From assembly GCF_015767635.1 (NCBI RefSeq), contig NZ_CP065230.1, positions 1,984,001 to 2,048,000 of the forward strand: a stretch of DNA of 64,000 bases, in the 5' to 3' direction. Both the position numbers and the translations under genes were made by a program. Of this stretch, positions 1-9,535 are shown piece after piece. How positions within the stretch are numbered: position 1 is the stretch's first letter; each line of letters starts with the position of its first letter. The notes beneath the pieces are model-generated. The model searched no databases. It was not told where the DNA came from and worked only from the letters and a program-made list of their open reading frames with translations. This DNA comes from Halomonas sp. A40-4. Its GTDB lineage: Bacteria > Pseudomonadota > Gammaproteobacteria > Pseudomonadales > Halomonadaceae.

Positions 1-158
1 GATTGGCTCTCCGAGCGAATTGATATTGTCCTATGCAAAACTGATACAGACAACGAGTCTAGCACGCGGCAGGACCCTTGCAATTGCGGTCCATTGCCCA
101 TACTTAAGACAATATTGATTCGCAACACGATCCAGCCACCCCTTCAACAGGAGTTGTC

Positions 159-1121
159 ATGGCGACCGTTCCCTCAATCGATGCCCTTAACAGCGGTATT
201 CGCCTTAACCATTTAGCGGCATTGGATATCCAAGGACCCGATGCCGAGAAATTCTTGCAAGGGCAAACCAGCGCTCAGGTCAGCCTTGCCGACGGGCGTT
301 TTGCGCCGCTTACCTGTTTCTGCACGCCAAAGGGACGCATGCTGGCAAATGCCCAGTTGATGAAGGTTGGTGACAGTCATTATCGGCTACTTCTCAGCGC
401 GTCGCTGCTTGAAACGCTGAGCAGCCACCTAAAAAAATTTGCCGCTTTTTATAAAGCGGAGCTAACCCCACTTCCCGGGCTATTGCTGGTCGGCGTGGGA
501 GAAAATGCCCGCTCAGTTGCGGAAACGCTGGACCTCCCCTTGCCCAACGCGCCTGGCACTCAATCCACAAACCCACACGCCAGCGTGCTGTGCTATCCAG
601 GCGATACACCACGCTGGCTGTTCTGTCTGGAAGACGACACTCTTATCGAGACACTTGACGATGAAGGCGGACGGGCCGCCTGGCAATTGGCTGACATCCG
701 CAGCGGCCTGGCATGGCTGACCGAGGCACAGCAGGACCATTTCCTGCCGCAGATGCTCAATTGGGAAGCGCTGGGCGGTATCAGCTTCAAAAAAGGCTGT
801 TACACCGGTCAGGAAGTCGTTGCCCGGGCTCATTTTCGTGGTCAGGTAAAAAAACGCCTGGTGCGTGCCGAACTTTCGAATATCGAGGCGCCAACAACCG
901 GGGACACGATTATCAATGAAGCCAATAAGGCCGTCGGCGAAGTCGTTACCAGCGCTCTTAGCGAAACAGGCAGCATTGAGCTTCTGGCTGTCATGAATAC
1001 CAAGGTGATGGAAGAGGCCATGCCCGTTTATATCGGGGAGGCCCGCTTGACACTACTCGATCTTCCCTACGCTATCGAGCGGCTCGACCCCGAGCAGCTC
1101 GCCATGGGCCTGGCGAATTGA
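159..1121 (+). CDS. ygfZ: YgfZ/CAF17-type folate-binding protein
   Basis: A 320-residue protein of the YgfZ (COG0354) family, a tetrahydrofolate-dependent cytoplasmic factor that supports assembly or repair of certain iron-sulfur enzymes. The family signature KGCYTGQE is present near residue 213, containing the conserved cysteine, and is followed by VVARAHFRGQVKKR as in other members. The start at 159 has an AGGAG ribosome-binding site at 148-152. The fold is related to aminomethyltransferase GcvT, which is encoded separately at 21.5-22.6 kb, but the KGCYTGQ motif distinguishes the two. It converges with the TatD gene, with only 7 bases between the stops. Length and motif are typical and nothing looks broken. 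Confidence 0.93.
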   Translation: MATVPSIDALNSGIRLNHLAALDIQGPDAEKFLQGQTSAQVSLADGRFAPLTCFCTPKGRMLANAQLMKVGDSHYRLLLSASLLETLSSHLKKFAAFYKAELTPLPGLLLVGVGENARSVAETLDLPLPNAPGTQSTNPHASVLCYPGDTPRWLFCLEDDTLIETLDDEGGRAAWQLADIRSGLAWLTEAQQDHFLPQMLNWEALGGISFKKGCYTGQEVVARAHFRGQVKKRLVRAELSNIEAPTTGDTIINEANKAVGEVVTSALSETGSIELLAVMNTKVMEEAMPVYIGEARLTLLDLPYAIERLDPEQLAMGLAN

Positions 1122-1128
1122 ACGCTGA

Positions 1129-1905
1129 TTAATCGACCGCAACGGGTAAGCGAAACAGGCGGGCGGCATTGGCGCTGCTGATGGCGGCGACATGTTCGCG
1201 TGCTTGTCCGCGTAATTCGGCCACGACATTGCAGACGTCACTTACTCGGCAAGGTTCATTGCGCTGTCCCTGGTAGCAACTTAGCGGCATGTCGGGGCTG
1301 TCCGTTTCCAGCACAAAACTGTCATCGGGCAATGCCTTGATAACCCGGTGCAATCGCTTTGCCCGGTAATAGGTCGCCGCGCCCCCCAGACCCAGGACAT
1401 AACCAAGATCCACAAACTTCCTGGCCTGCTCGTAAGACCCGGCAAAGGCATGGATCAACCCGGTTCTGGAAAGCGTGCGTTGACGAAGCCGTTTGGCGAC
1501 GGTGTCGTTGGCTTTGACACAATGCACGACCACCGGCAAGGCATGCTGCTTGGCCAAGGTTAATTGGGCATCAAAGTACGCCCATTGGGCATCAAGGGTA
1601 GTGTCAAAGCGAGCGTCAATCCCGCATTCACCGACGGCGACCAGCTCGGAGCGCTCTTTCAGCAAGCACTCGAGCTCAGCCAGATCCTGGTCACGGTGTT
1701 CACCCGTAAAGTAGGGATGAAGCCCTGCGCAAACGCTGACATCCTGACATCGCTGTCCCAGCGCCAGCACGGCTTGCCAGCGAGCACGCGTCGTCCCCGG
1801 CACGATGAAGTGCTTGACCCCCACGCCTCTTGCGGCTGACATGACTGCATCACGATCAGGGTCGAACACCGCAAAATCAAGATGGCAGTGGGCATCAATC
1901 AGCAT
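1129..1905 (-). CDS. TatD family metal-dependent deoxyribonuclease
   Basis: A 258-residue TIM-barrel hydrolase of the TatD family (COG0084), typically a metal-dependent 3'-5' DNase involved in DNA quality control. The metal-binding DAHCHLDF motif opens the protein at residues 4-11. Further metal ligands fit GECGID (about residue 94), HCVKA (about 128), HAFAG (about 152) and ETDSPDMPL (about 200), in the order seen in the family. The variant IDAHCHLDF and GECGID resemble the YjjV/TatD branch. It lies directly downstream of prfC on the same strand (20 bases between them), so co-transcription is likely. Several TatD paralogues usually occur per genome, so I give no symbol. Confidence 0.9.
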   Translation of the reverse strand: MLIDAHCHLDFAVFDPDRDAVMSAARGVGVKHFIVPGTTRARWQAVLALGQRCQDVSVCAGLHPYFTGEHRDQDLAELECLLKERSELVAVGECGIDARFDTTLDAQWAYFDAQLTLAKQHALPVVVHCVKANDTVAKRLRQRTLSRTGLIHAFAGSYEQARKFVDLGYVLGLGGAATYYRAKRLHRVIKALPDDSFVLETDSPDMPLSCYQGQRNEPCRVSDVCNVVAELRGQAREHVAAISSANAARLFRLPVAVD

Positions 1906-1925
1906 GGTCGCCTCGTATTGCCCGG

Positions 1926-3515
1926 CTAGTGCTCGCGCGTCGGCTGGAAGCGAATATCCGGCCAGCGCTCCTGGGTCATTTGCAGGTTGACGCGGGTCGG
2001 TGCGATGTAGGTCAAGTAGCCGCCGCCATCGATCGCCAGGTTGGTGCTTGCCTTACGCTTGAATTCCTCAAGCATCTTGGGATCTTCGCAATACACCCAG
2101 CGCGCTGTCTGAACATTGACGGCTTCATACAGACAGTCGACCTTGTATTCTTCTTTCAAACGGTGCGCCACGACGTCAAATTGCAGCGTCCCCACTGCCC
2201 CCAGAATCAGGTCATTGTTGTCGATCGGCATGAAGACCTGGGTAGCGCCTTCTTCGGAGAGCTGCTGCAAGCCTTTCTGCAAGGCTTTCATTTTAAGCGG
2301 ATCTTTCAAGCGCACGCGTTTGAAAAGCTCCGGCGCAAAATGCGGAATACCGGTGAAGCGCATATTCTCACCCACGGTAAACGTATCACCAATCTGGATA
2401 GTGCCGTGGTTGTGCAGGCCGATGATGTCGCCAGGCCAGGCTTCTTCCACCTGAGAGCGGTCGGAGGCCATGAACGTCAGCGCGTCGGCAATCTTGACGT
2501 CCTTGTTGATACGCACATGGCGCATCTTCATGTTCTTGTCGTACTTGCCCGAGCATACCCGCAGAAAAGCGATACGATCGCGATGATTGGGATCCATATT
2601 GGCCTGGATTTTAAACACAAAGCCAGTAAAGCGAGAATCGTCAGCCGGCACATCCCGCACATCGGTTTCCCGGGGTTGGGGAGCCGGTGCATATTCGACA
2701 AAGCCATCCAGCATTTCGCGTACGCCAAAGTTGCCCATGGCCGTCCCGAAATAGACGGGCGTCAATTCCCCACGGCGATAAGCATCAAGGTCAAACTCAT
2801 GGGATGCACCGCGCACCAGTTCAACTTCCATGCGCAGTTCTTCAGCCTGTTCTTCACCCAGCACTTCGTCTACCTCGGGATTATCCAGCCCCTCGATACG
2901 CTTGTCCTCGGGGATACGACTGCCCTGACCCTGGGTATAGAGATGAACCACATCATTATAAAGGTGATACACCCCGCGGAAGTGTCGTCCCATGCCGATG
3001 GGCCATGTCATTGGCGCACACTGTATGTTGAGCACCGTCTCGACCTCGTCCATCACCTCAATAGGATCACGGATATCGCGGTCCATTTTGTTGATGAAGG
3101 TCAGAATCGGCGTGGTGCGTAGACGACAGACGTCCATCAGCTTGATGGTCCGGTCCTCGACGCCTTTAGCGCCATCAATCACCATCAGGGCGGAGTCCAC
3201 CGCCGTCAGGGTACGGTAGGTGTCCTCAGAGAAATCTTCGTGACCTGGCGTATCGAGCAGGTTAACGATGCGTCCCCCATAGGGAAACTGCATCACGGAG
3301 GTTGTCACCGAGATGCCCCGCTCCTGCTCCATTTTCATCCAGTCCGACGTGGCATGGCGATCATTGCGCTTGCTCTTCACCGATCCGGCCAGCTGAATGG
3401 CATTACCAAACAGCAGCATTTTCTCTGTAATGGTCGTTTTACCGGCATCGGGGTGCGAAATGATAGCAAAGGTTCTTCTAAGCCCGGCTTCCTGGGCTAA
3501 TTGGGTATCTTTCAT
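1926..3515 (-). CDS. prfC: Peptide chain release factor 3 (RF3)
   Basis: A 529-residue translational GTPase that recycles RF1 and RF2 from the ribosome after termination. The GTPase motifs are all present: SHPDAGKTT (P-loop, about residues 20-28), [14 protein letters not shown] (G3) and NKMDRD (G4). Domain II and the C-terminal RF3-specific region ending in [13 protein letters not shown] match the family, and the length equals that of E. coli RF3 (529). The gene is transcribed leftwards and followed closely by the TatD gene. The 200 bases upstream hold its promoter region but I see no clear box. Confidence 0.97.
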   Translation of the reverse strand: MKDTQLAQEAGLRRTFAIISHPDAGKTTITEKMLLFGNAIQLAGSVKSKRNDRHATSDWMKMEQERGISVTTSVMQFPYGGRIVNLLDTPGHEDFSEDTYRTLTAVDSALMVIDGAKGVEDRTIKLMDVCRLRTTPILTFINKMDRDIRDPIEVMDEVETVLNIQCAPMTWPIGMGRHFRGVYHLYNDVVHLYTQGQGSRIPEDKRIEGLDNPEVDEVLGEEQAEELRMEVELVRGASHEFDLDAYRRGELTPVYFGTAMGNFGVREMLDGFVEYAPAPQPRETDVRDVPADDSRFTGFVFKIQANMDPNHRDRIAFLRVCSGKYDKNMKMRHVRINKDVKIADALTFMASDRSQVEEAWPGDIIGLHNHGTIQIGDTFTVGENMRFTGIPHFAPELFKRVRLKDPLKMKALQKGLQQLSEEGATQVFMPIDNNDLILGAVGTLQFDVVAHRLKEEYKVDCLYEAVNVQTARWVYCEDPKMLEEFKRKASTNLAIDGGGYLTYIAPTRVNLQMTQERWPDIRFQPTREH

Positions 3516-3718
3516 CGGGCCTCATCATTAACGTGGACTCAGCCAGGCACATAGATGCCAAGTGTCAGCGGCCGAGCTATATGGCATTGCTGGCAATTGT
3601 ACCCTCGCAGACAGTATGGGGCCATAAGAGGACGGTTTTGGGACGGTTTAGTTAAGCGAGACTGCGGTCATGAACAGCAGGAGCCATGAAAAAGAGCCAG
3701 GCGTGAATAACCGGACAT

Positions 3719-3746
3719 AAAAAAACGCCGGGAAACCGGCGTTTTG
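3719..3746. terminator. Rho-independent terminator (bidirectional)
   Basis: A perfect 10-bp stem, AAAACGCCGG (3722-3731) with CCGGCGTTTT (3736-3745), closes a GAAA tetraloop. A/T runs on both sides let it work in both directions. It lies 30 bases past the stop of the leftward YjfB-like gene, which it most likely ends. Confidence 0.88.
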
Positions 3747-3774
3747 CGTAAAGCTGTCGGGAACGTATTACGTT

Positions 3775-3984
3775 TCAGGCAAAGGTGTTGACCTGAGTCC
3801 CCACGGTGCCCTCTTTTGCCAGATCAGGCTGTGCACCGGTATCGGCAGACGCCATGATGTCAGTCACTTGCTGCGCCTGGGTATCCAGTGCTTCCTTGAA
3901 TACCTGCATTTGAGCTTGCTCAGCACTTTGCGCCTGATTCATGTAAAGCGCCGTACTGACGGCGTTGCTGACGGCTACATCCAT
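3775..3984 (-). CDS. YjfB-like putative motility protein
   Basis: A 69-residue protein starting MDVAVSNAVSTALYMNQAQ and resembling the YjfB family (putative motility protein, DUF in Pfam), small helical proteins often found with flagellar genes in Gram-positive bacteria and in some Proteobacteria. The central part is glutamine-rich and helical (QAQSAEQAQMQVFKEALD), and the end contains the G-T-x-V-N-x-x-A type tail seen in the family. The start has a good GAGGTGAT site just upstream, and a terminator follows. No flagellar gene is nearby, so it is a stand-alone unit. The molecular function of the family is not established. Confidence 0.7.
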   Translation of the reverse strand: MDVAVSNAVSTALYMNQAQSAEQAQMQVFKEALDTQAQQVTDIMASADTGAQPDLAKEGTVGTQVNTFA

Positions 3985-4055
3985 ATAATCACCTCAATGT
4001 AGTACGAATATACTAGGAGACTAGCAAATGGTGTGACAACACGCAAAATCGCGCG

Positions 4056-5297
4056 CTAAAAACGCTCGGCCCTGAAGGGGGCCATAACAATGGCTGGCGT
4101 TTTACCTTCCATCATGTCCGCCAGCAGGTAGCCCGTCGCCGGCCCCAGGGTAAACCCCTGATGGCCATGCCCGAAGGCCAACCAGAGGCCTTTATGACGG
4201 GGCGCCGGGCCAATCACCGGCTTCATATCCGGAAGACACGGGCGTGCGCCCTTCCAGGCGGCTTCATCAAGACGCTCAGCCAGCGGAAAAATACGTCGTG
4301 CAGCGCTTTCCGCCGCGCTTAGCTGGCCTTCATGAGCCGGTGACTCAAGGCGGTCCAGCTCGGCACCCGTGGTAAGACGGATGCCTGCATTCATGGGCGC
4401 CAGCAAGTAGCCCACCTCGGCATCCATCAACCAGTACTGCAACCGAGCCGGTGCTTGAGTGGCATAATGCATGTGATAGCCCCGTTTGACGAAGGTCGGG
4501 AAGCGATAGCCCAGCCCTTTGAGCCACTCGCCTGACCAGGGTCCCAGTGCCATTACGACATCATCTGCCACCACTTCTCCATCGCTGGTCGTCACACGCC
4601 ACTGGGTTTCACGCTGGGTGACCGACTGAACATCACTTTGCACAACGCGTCCGCCATTGGCGACAAATGACGCCGCGTAGGCAGCCACCAGCGCGCCTGG
4701 GTCGGCGACTGTCCAGGAATCAAGCCAATGAATGGCCCCAATGATGTCATCGCCAAGGTCGGGCTGCTTGTCTCGCAATGCCTGTCGATCCAACACTTGA
4801 AATTGCACATCGTAGAGGTCCCGCATTTCTTCGGCCTCTTTTGCGCGCTCGGCCAGCTTCTCCGGGGTTCTATATATCTCCAGCCAACCTTGACGACGAA
4901 CCAAGTCCTCGACCCCCGCGGCCTCAATCATCGGCTCATGGGTTTTAAGACACAGCTGAATCAAGGAGGCATATTCCGGCACGATCTGCCGGTAGCGACG
5001 CGGCGAAGAATGATGCCAATAGCTCAATAACGGCGATGCCGCTTCCAGCATCCCACCGGTACGATAGCGGATATCCACGCGCCGATTGGGCAATACACTC
5101 AGGATAGTTTTCAAATCGCGAGGAAAGGGATACGGTTTTACCGCTTCACGTTGGATAATACCGGCATTGCCAAAGGATGTTTCCCGGCCTGGCTGGCGCC
5201 GGTCCATCAGGGTGACCTGAATACCCCGCTGCTGCAGTTGCCATGCAATGCTGACACCTACCATACCTGCCCCTAACACCACTGCATGACGCGACAT
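4056..5297 (-). CDS. FAD-dependent D-amino-acid dehydrogenase-type oxidoreductase
   Basis: A 413-residue flavoprotein of the DAO/DadA superfamily, expected to oxidise an amino acid or secondary amine and pass electrons to the respiratory chain. The N-terminus carries the FAD-binding beta-alpha-beta fold (VVLGAGMVGVSIAWQL, GxGxxG), followed by the D-R-x-x-P-G-x-E-T-S segment that contacts FAD. The C-terminus has GLWLAFGHGHQGFTLGPATG, the second FAD-contact motif. I place the start at 5297 because GGAGGG lies 8 bases upstream there; an in-frame start at 5351 would add 18 unrelated residues. D-amino acid dehydrogenase is the best guess, but glycine/sarcosine/proline oxidase-like relatives cannot be excluded from sequence alone. 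Confidence 0.85.
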   Translation of the reverse strand: MSRHAVVLGAGMVGVSIAWQLQQRGIQVTLMDRRQPGRETSFGNAGIIQREAVKPYPFPRDLKTILSVLPNRRVDIRYRTGGMLEAASPLLSYWHHSSPRRYRQIVPEYASLIQLCLKTHEPMIEAAGVEDLVRRQGWLEIYRTPEKLAERAKEAEEMRDLYDVQFQVLDRQALRDKQPDLGDDIIGAIHWLDSWTVADPGALVAAYAASFVANGGRVVQSDVQSVTQRETQWRVTTSDGEVVADDVVMALGPWSGEWLKGLGYRFPTFVKRGYHMHYATQAPARLQYWLMDAEVGYLLAPMNAGIRLTTGAELDRLESPAHEGQLSAAESAARRIFPLAERLDEAAWKGARPCLPDMKPVIGPAPRHKGLWLAFGHGHQGFTLGPATGYLLADMMEGKTPAIVMAPFRAERF

Positions 5298-5474
5298 TGA
5301 AACACCCTCCGATCTGCAAATTACACGACACGCGGGCTCGTTACACCGCACGCCTATTTATCTAAAAAAATAGCACTGATAAAGAACCATTAATACAGTC
5401 CAAAAAACTGTTTTTAATAGATAAATCAGAAATTAATATCGCCTTAAGCACAAAAATCGACAGCGCCCGACATT

Positions 5475-5492
5475 GCGGCACAGCAATTGCTT
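5475..5492 (+). promoter_or_regulatory. Candidate sigma-54 promoter of the amt fusion gene
   Basis: The segment CGGCACAGCAATTGCTT has GG at 5477-5478 and GC at 5489-5490, exactly 10 bases apart, matching the -24/-12 element TGGCAC-N5-TTGC closely. It sits 130 bases upstream of the ammonium-channel gene, a classic RpoN target. The remaining part of the roughly 320-bp leader (5298-5620) is A/T-rich in its first half and holds no gene. Not proven by sequence alone. Confidence 0.6.
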
Positions 5493-5571
5493 GGCCTTAT
5501 TACCGGGTGAATCATCATCAGGGCAAAGAACATTAATTCAGCACTGTCTTAACAACCTTTGCATAGCGCCA

Positions 5572-5589
5572 TGCACCGAAAAGGTGCGT
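5572..5589 (+). promoter_or_regulatory. NtrC-type binding site (TGCACC-N5-GGTGC)
   Basis: TGCACCGAAAAGGTGCGT matches the NtrC site pattern known from glnA of enteric bacteria (TGCACC-N5-GGTGCA). The right half overlaps a second inverted repeat, GGTGCGTG-C-CACGCACC at 5583-5599. Unusually the site lies downstream of the proposed sigma-54 promoter and about 30 bases before the start codon, so it could act as a downstream enhancer, as a repression site, or as an RNA hairpin near the ribosome-binding site. Confidence 0.5.
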
Positions 5590-5620
5590 GCCACGCACCA
5601 AAAATACCAAGGACACCGCC

Positions 5621-8600
5621 ATGCCGCTCACACCCATTGTCGACACCGAACTGCTCGATACGCTGTGGGTATTATGGGCAGCCGCGCTGGTATTTGTCAT
5701 GCAGGCGGGTTTTTTATGCCTGGAAGCCGGCACAACCCGCAGCAAAAACGCCATCAATGTCGCAATGAAGAATATTGCGGATTTTGCCATCGCATTGAGC
5801 ATCTTCTGGCTAGTGGGCTTCGGGTTGATGTTCGGTGTTTCGGAAGGCGGCTGGTTGGGCACAAGCCTGTTCGGGTGGCAGCTCAACTCTGTATCGAGTT
5901 GGGTAATCACGTTGTTTATCTTTCAAGCCATGTTCTGTGCTACCGCTGCGACCATTGTGGCGGGTGCCGTCGCCGAAAGAATGCCATTTTTTGCCTACCT
6001 ATGGACCGCCCTCTGGATAGCGCTACTCATCTACCCCGTATTTGGACACTGGGCATGGGGCGGTCTATTGGGAGGCGAAAGCGGCTGGCTCGCCTCGCTG
6101 GGTTTTGTCGATTTTGCCGGCTCAACCGTCGTTCACAGCGTGGGGGGCTGGGTCGCGCTTGCAGCCGTCCTCGCCATCGGCCCTCGCCAGGGACGCTTCA
6201 ACCAAAACCAACCTCCCACCGCCTTCCCGGCAGGCAACCTTCCCCTTGCCATGTTAGGGGCATTGTTCATGATACTCGGCTGGTTTGGCTTCAACGGCGG
6301 CAGCACGCTGGCTGTTAACAATCAGGTACCTGGCATTCTTGCCAATACCGTCCTGGGCGCCGCCGGTGGCATTTTATCCGCCATGCTGATGGGCTGGCGA
6401 ACCCGTCGCTATGCTGACGTCATGTATGCCATCAACGGCGCCATTGCCGGGCTGGTCGCTGTTACCGCAGGCGCCCATGCGATTTCGATGTCGGCAGCAC
6501 TGGGGCTCGGGGCTGTCAGCGGCGTTCTGATGGTGGTCACCAGTGAATGGCTACTCAACCACCGCATCGATGATGCCGTAGGCGCTATTCCGGCGCATTT
6601 GATTCCCGGCATTTGGGGCACGCTCGCTCTGCCCTGGATAGCCAACCCCAAGGCACTGGCCACGGGACTGAGCACCTTGGAGCAGGCAGGCGTTCAATTG
6701 CTGGGCGTCGTTGTCTGCGGACTCTGGAGCTTTGGTATTGCGTGGCTGCTGTTTCGTATCTCGGGGCGCTATTTTCCACTTCGCGTTAGCGCTGAAGATG
6801 AAAAAATGGGCCTCAACCTCGCCGAGCACGGTACCCATAACGAACTGACTCAATTACTGGAACACATGCGCCGTCATGAGCAGCAGGGCGACATGCGCCA
6901 GCGCATCGAGGCAGATCCTTTTTCTGAAGTGGGCGAAATAGCGGCAGGCTACAACCGCGTCGCCGCGGCACTGGAAAGCGCTATCGGGCATACCCGTGTG
7001 ATGCTGCACAACCTGCGCGACGGCGTGCTTACCTGGCAAGCCAATGGGCTGCTAACCAGCCTTAACCCCGGAGCCGAACAGCTGTTCGGCGTTCAAGCCG
7101 AGCAAATGATAGGTACCCCCGTCAGCCGCTTACTGGATAGCCGAAACCTGGCACCGGGTGAGCGTCACGAGATTAAACTGCGCTCCGCCACTCAGGAAAT
7201 CCGCTACCTGGAAATTCAGGTAAGCGAAGGTGCCAGTGGCTCGGCCTCCGAACGTTCCGGCATGGTGCGTGACATTACCGAACGCAAGCGCCTGCAGGAG
7301 CAGCTAAACCGCGAGAGGGACCTGGCAAGAACAACCCTTGCTTCCATTGGCGATGGCGTTATCACCTGCGACGCCAGTGGCTTGATCACGTTCATGAATA
7401 GCGAAGCCCAGCGGCTGACCGGCTGGCACCTTCGCGACGCGCGTGAAAAACCGATCCAGTCTATTTACCGGCTCATTGACGACAATACCGGTAGCCTACG
7501 GAGCAACCCAGCGCGTCAGGTGCTCACCCAGCATCGCGCCATTCATTCAACGGACGATGGCTGGCTTGAACACCGCGAAGGACAGCGAACGCCCATTCAG
7601 CATAGCGCCGCCCCTATTCGCTCGCGCAGCGGCATTACGCTGGGCGCAGTGGCCGTCTTTCAGGATGTCAGCGTCACCCGTCAGCTTGCCGACCAGCTTA
7701 ACTACCAGGCCAGCCACGACAATTTGACAGGGCTAATCAATCGCCGAGCATTTGAAACAACACTGAGCCATTTGCTGAATGAGAAGGAAGGATCGCACGT
7801 TTTATGCTATCTGGATCTTGACCAGTTCAAGATCGTCAACGATACCTGCGGCCATATCGCCGGTGATGAGCTCCTCCGGCAGGTGGCCACAAAGCTGCAG
7901 GTTTATGTGCGCACCAGCGATACCGTCGCACGACTTGGTGGCGACGAGTTCGCCCTGCTGCTGCCCAACTGCCCTATTGATCAAGCCTGCCAAATCACCG
8001 ATGCCATCCGCTGTGATATCGAAAACTATCGCTTTGCCTGGCAGGAGCACACCTTTGGTATTGGCGTCAGCATCGGGCTGGTCGCTCTGACGGATCACAA
8101 CATGCAGCTAACCGATGCGCTTCACGCCGCCGATGCCGCCTGCTATACCGCCAAAGAGGCAGGACGCAACCGCCTTCACTGCTACCAGGCCAATGACCAT
8201 TCGGTACTCGAACGCGACGGCGAACTTCGCTGGGTACAGCGTTTACAGAACGCCCTCGACAATGATCATTTCCGACTCTTTGCCCAACCAATCAAAGCTG
8301 TCTGCGCCAAACGCCCCGCTTACCAGGAAATACTTTTACGCCTGGAAGAAGACGGCAACCTGATCACACCGGGCAGTTTTTTACCTGCCGCCGAACGCTA
8401 TCACTTTATGCCGCGCATTGACCGCTGGGTGGTTCGCAACACGCTTGCATGGCTGTCCGATATTACCCGCTCAGCCCCAGACACTGCCTGGGGCTGCTGG
8501 GGGGTCAATCTCTCGGGCGCGTCACTGTCTGATGGCGAATTCTGCAGGGATTTGATCACCCAGGTACACAAAGCCCAACTGCCCAAGGGCAGCCTGTGCT

Positions 8601-8998
8601 TTGAAATTACCGAAAGCGCGGCCATTGCCCAGCTTTCAAGCGTGATCGAGCTCATCCACACGCTTAAGCAACTTGGCTGCCGATTTGCGCTGGATGATTT
8701 TGGCACAGGGCTGTCTTCCTTCAGCTACTTGAAACAGTTGCCCGTTGATTATTTAAAAATCGACGGTCATTTCATTCGCCATGTTCATGAAGACCCGATA
8801 GATCGAGCGATGGTGGAAGCCATTCATGCCGTGGGGAAAGCGCTCAATATAGAAACCATCGCTGAATTCGTCGAAACACAGCAAACCCTGGATACACTCA
8901 CGACGCTCGGCATTGACTATGCCCAAGGTTTTTTACTCGGACACCCAGGCTCACTCACCCAGGTAGGCGGACAGCCTATCAAGGTAATGCCACGTTAA
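5621..8998 (+). CDS. Ammonium channel (Amt) fused to PAS-PAS-GGDEF-EAL
   Basis: A 1125-residue protein joining an ammonium transporter to a c-di-GMP signalling module. Residues 1-395 form an 11-helix Amt channel starting in the usual way; the twin pore histidines are kept (H172 in VVHSVGG, H326 in PAHLIPGIWG), as is the F-Q-x-M-F gate region. A helical linker leads to PAS domains at about 455-570 and 580-690, then GGDEF (motif 773-777, with an RTSD inhibitory site just upstream), then an EAL domain at about 875-1120. The EAL motif reads EIL (E903), but DDFGTG (D1025-D1026) and the ExTE motif are intact. AAGGA at 5609-5613 supports the start at 5621; a GTG at 5588 is less likely. An expected role is sensing ammonium flux and tuning c-di-GMP. 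This is not standard AmtB, and no glnK lies beside it. Confidence 0.93.
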   Translation: MPLTPIVDTELLDTLWVLWAAALVFVMQAGFLCLEAGTTRSKNAINVAMKNIADFAIALSIFWLVGFGLMFGVSEGGWLGTSLFGWQLNSVSSWVITLFIFQAMFCATAATIVAGAVAERMPFFAYLWTALWIALLIYPVFGHWAWGGLLGGESGWLASLGFVDFAGSTVVHSVGGWVALAAVLAIGPRQGRFNQNQPPTAFPAGNLPLAMLGALFMILGWFGFNGGSTLAVNNQVPGILANTVLGAAGGILSAMLMGWRTRRYADVMYAINGAIAGLVAVTAGAHAISMSAALGLGAVSGVLMVVTSEWLLNHRIDDAVGAIPAHLIPGIWGTLALPWIANPKALATGLSTLEQAGVQLLGVVVCGLWSFGIAWLLFRISGRYFPLRVSAEDEKMGLNLAEHGTHNELTQLLEHMRRHEQQGDMRQRIEADPFSEVGEIAAGYNRVAAALESAIGHTRVMLHNLRDGVLTWQANGLLTSLNPGAEQLFGVQAEQMIGTPVSRLLDSRNLAPGERHEIKLRSATQEIRYLEIQVSEGASGSASERSGMVRDITERKRLQEQLNRERDLARTTLASIGDGVITCDASGLITFMNSEAQRLTGWHLRDAREKPIQSIYRLIDDNTGSLRSNPARQVLTQHRAIHSTDDGWLEHREGQRTPIQHSAAPIRSRSGITLGAVAVFQDVSVTRQLADQLNYQASHDNLTGLINRRAFETTLSHLLNEKEGSHVLCYLDLDQFKIVNDTCGHIAGDELLRQVATKLQVYVRTSDTVARLGGDEFALLLPNCPIDQACQITDAIRCDIENYRFAWQEHTFGIGVSIGLVALTDHNMQLTDALHAADAACYTAKEAGRNRLHCYQANDHSVLERDGELRWVQRLQNALDNDHFRLFAQPIKAVCAKRPAYQEILLRLEEDGNLITPGSFLPAAERYHFMPRIDRWVVRNTLAWLSDITRSAPDTAWGCWGVNLSGASLSDGEFCRDLITQVHKAQLPKGSLCFEITESAAIAQLSSVIELIHTLKQLGCRFALDDFGTGLSSFSYLKQLPVDYLKIDGHFIRHVHEDPIDRAMVEAIHAVGKALNIETIAEFVETQQTLDTLTTLGIDYAQGFLLGHPGSLTQVGGQPIKVMPR

Positions 8999-9128
8999 TC
9001 AGAAACCGGAAATAACAAACCCCGGCAAATCAACTACCAAGGAAGAAAGGCGAAAGAACGAACTTGAAGAACGAGCTTGAATAATTAACTGAGGAGTTAT
9101 AACAGAGAAATAACAGAAAAGAGGTTAA

Positions 9129-9204
9129 TGGGGTGGATGATGGGGATCGAACCCACGACCACCGGAGCCACAATCCGGGGCTCTACCACTGAGCTACATC
9201 CACC
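9129..9204 (-). tRNA. tRNA-His (GTG)
   Basis: A 76-base cloverleaf on the minus strand with anticodon GTG in the loop ATTGTGG. The 5' end GGTGGAT supplies the extra G(-1) typical of histidine tRNA, paired with C73, and CCA is encoded. It is identical to the copy at 9245-9320 and is the last gene of the tRNA operon. Confidence 0.96.
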
Positions 9205-9244
9205 ATAACCTGTAGAAGGGAATTGCTGCTTGCTGTGCTGTCAC

Positions 9245-9320
9245 TGGGGTGGATGATGGGGATCGAACCCACGACCACCGGAGCCACAATCCGGGGCTCT
9301 ACCACTGAGCTACATCCACC
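9245..9320 (-). tRNA. tRNA-His (GTG), second identical copy
   Basis: Base-for-base identical with the tRNA at 9129-9204, with the same GTG anticodon, G(-1) and encoded CCA. The 40 bases between the two copies are unrelated to the flanks, so this is a gene duplication within the tRNA operon. Confidence 0.96.
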
Positions 9321-9371
9321 ATTGACAACTGCAACTGACGAGACATCAAGGCTGATCGCTACTGGTACAAA

Positions 9372-9448
9372 TGGCGCGCCCAGCAGGATTCGAACCTGCA
9401 ACCTACGGCTTAGAAGGCCGTTGCTCTATCCGGTTGAGCTATGAGCGC
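9372..9448 (-). tRNA. tRNA-Arg (TCT)
   Basis: A 77-base cloverleaf on the minus strand with anticodon TCT in the loop CTTCTAA, acceptor GCGCTCA pairing with TGGGCGC (one G-T pair), and encoded CCA. It decodes AGA/AGG and resembles E. coli argU. It lies between tRNA-Pro and the two tRNA-His genes. Confidence 0.95.
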
Positions 9449-9535
9449 ACATGTAATATCTGTAGACAAAGACATTGATGAGCACTTGACCACAACCATC
9501 GCCTGGAAAAGCAAAACTACCTTTCGCGTTAGACG

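Noticed and set aside
1929..3122. A 397-codon open frame on the plus strand opposite prfC.
   Set aside because: It is the antisense shadow of a well-supported release factor gene, has no ribosome-binding site of note and resembles no protein family.
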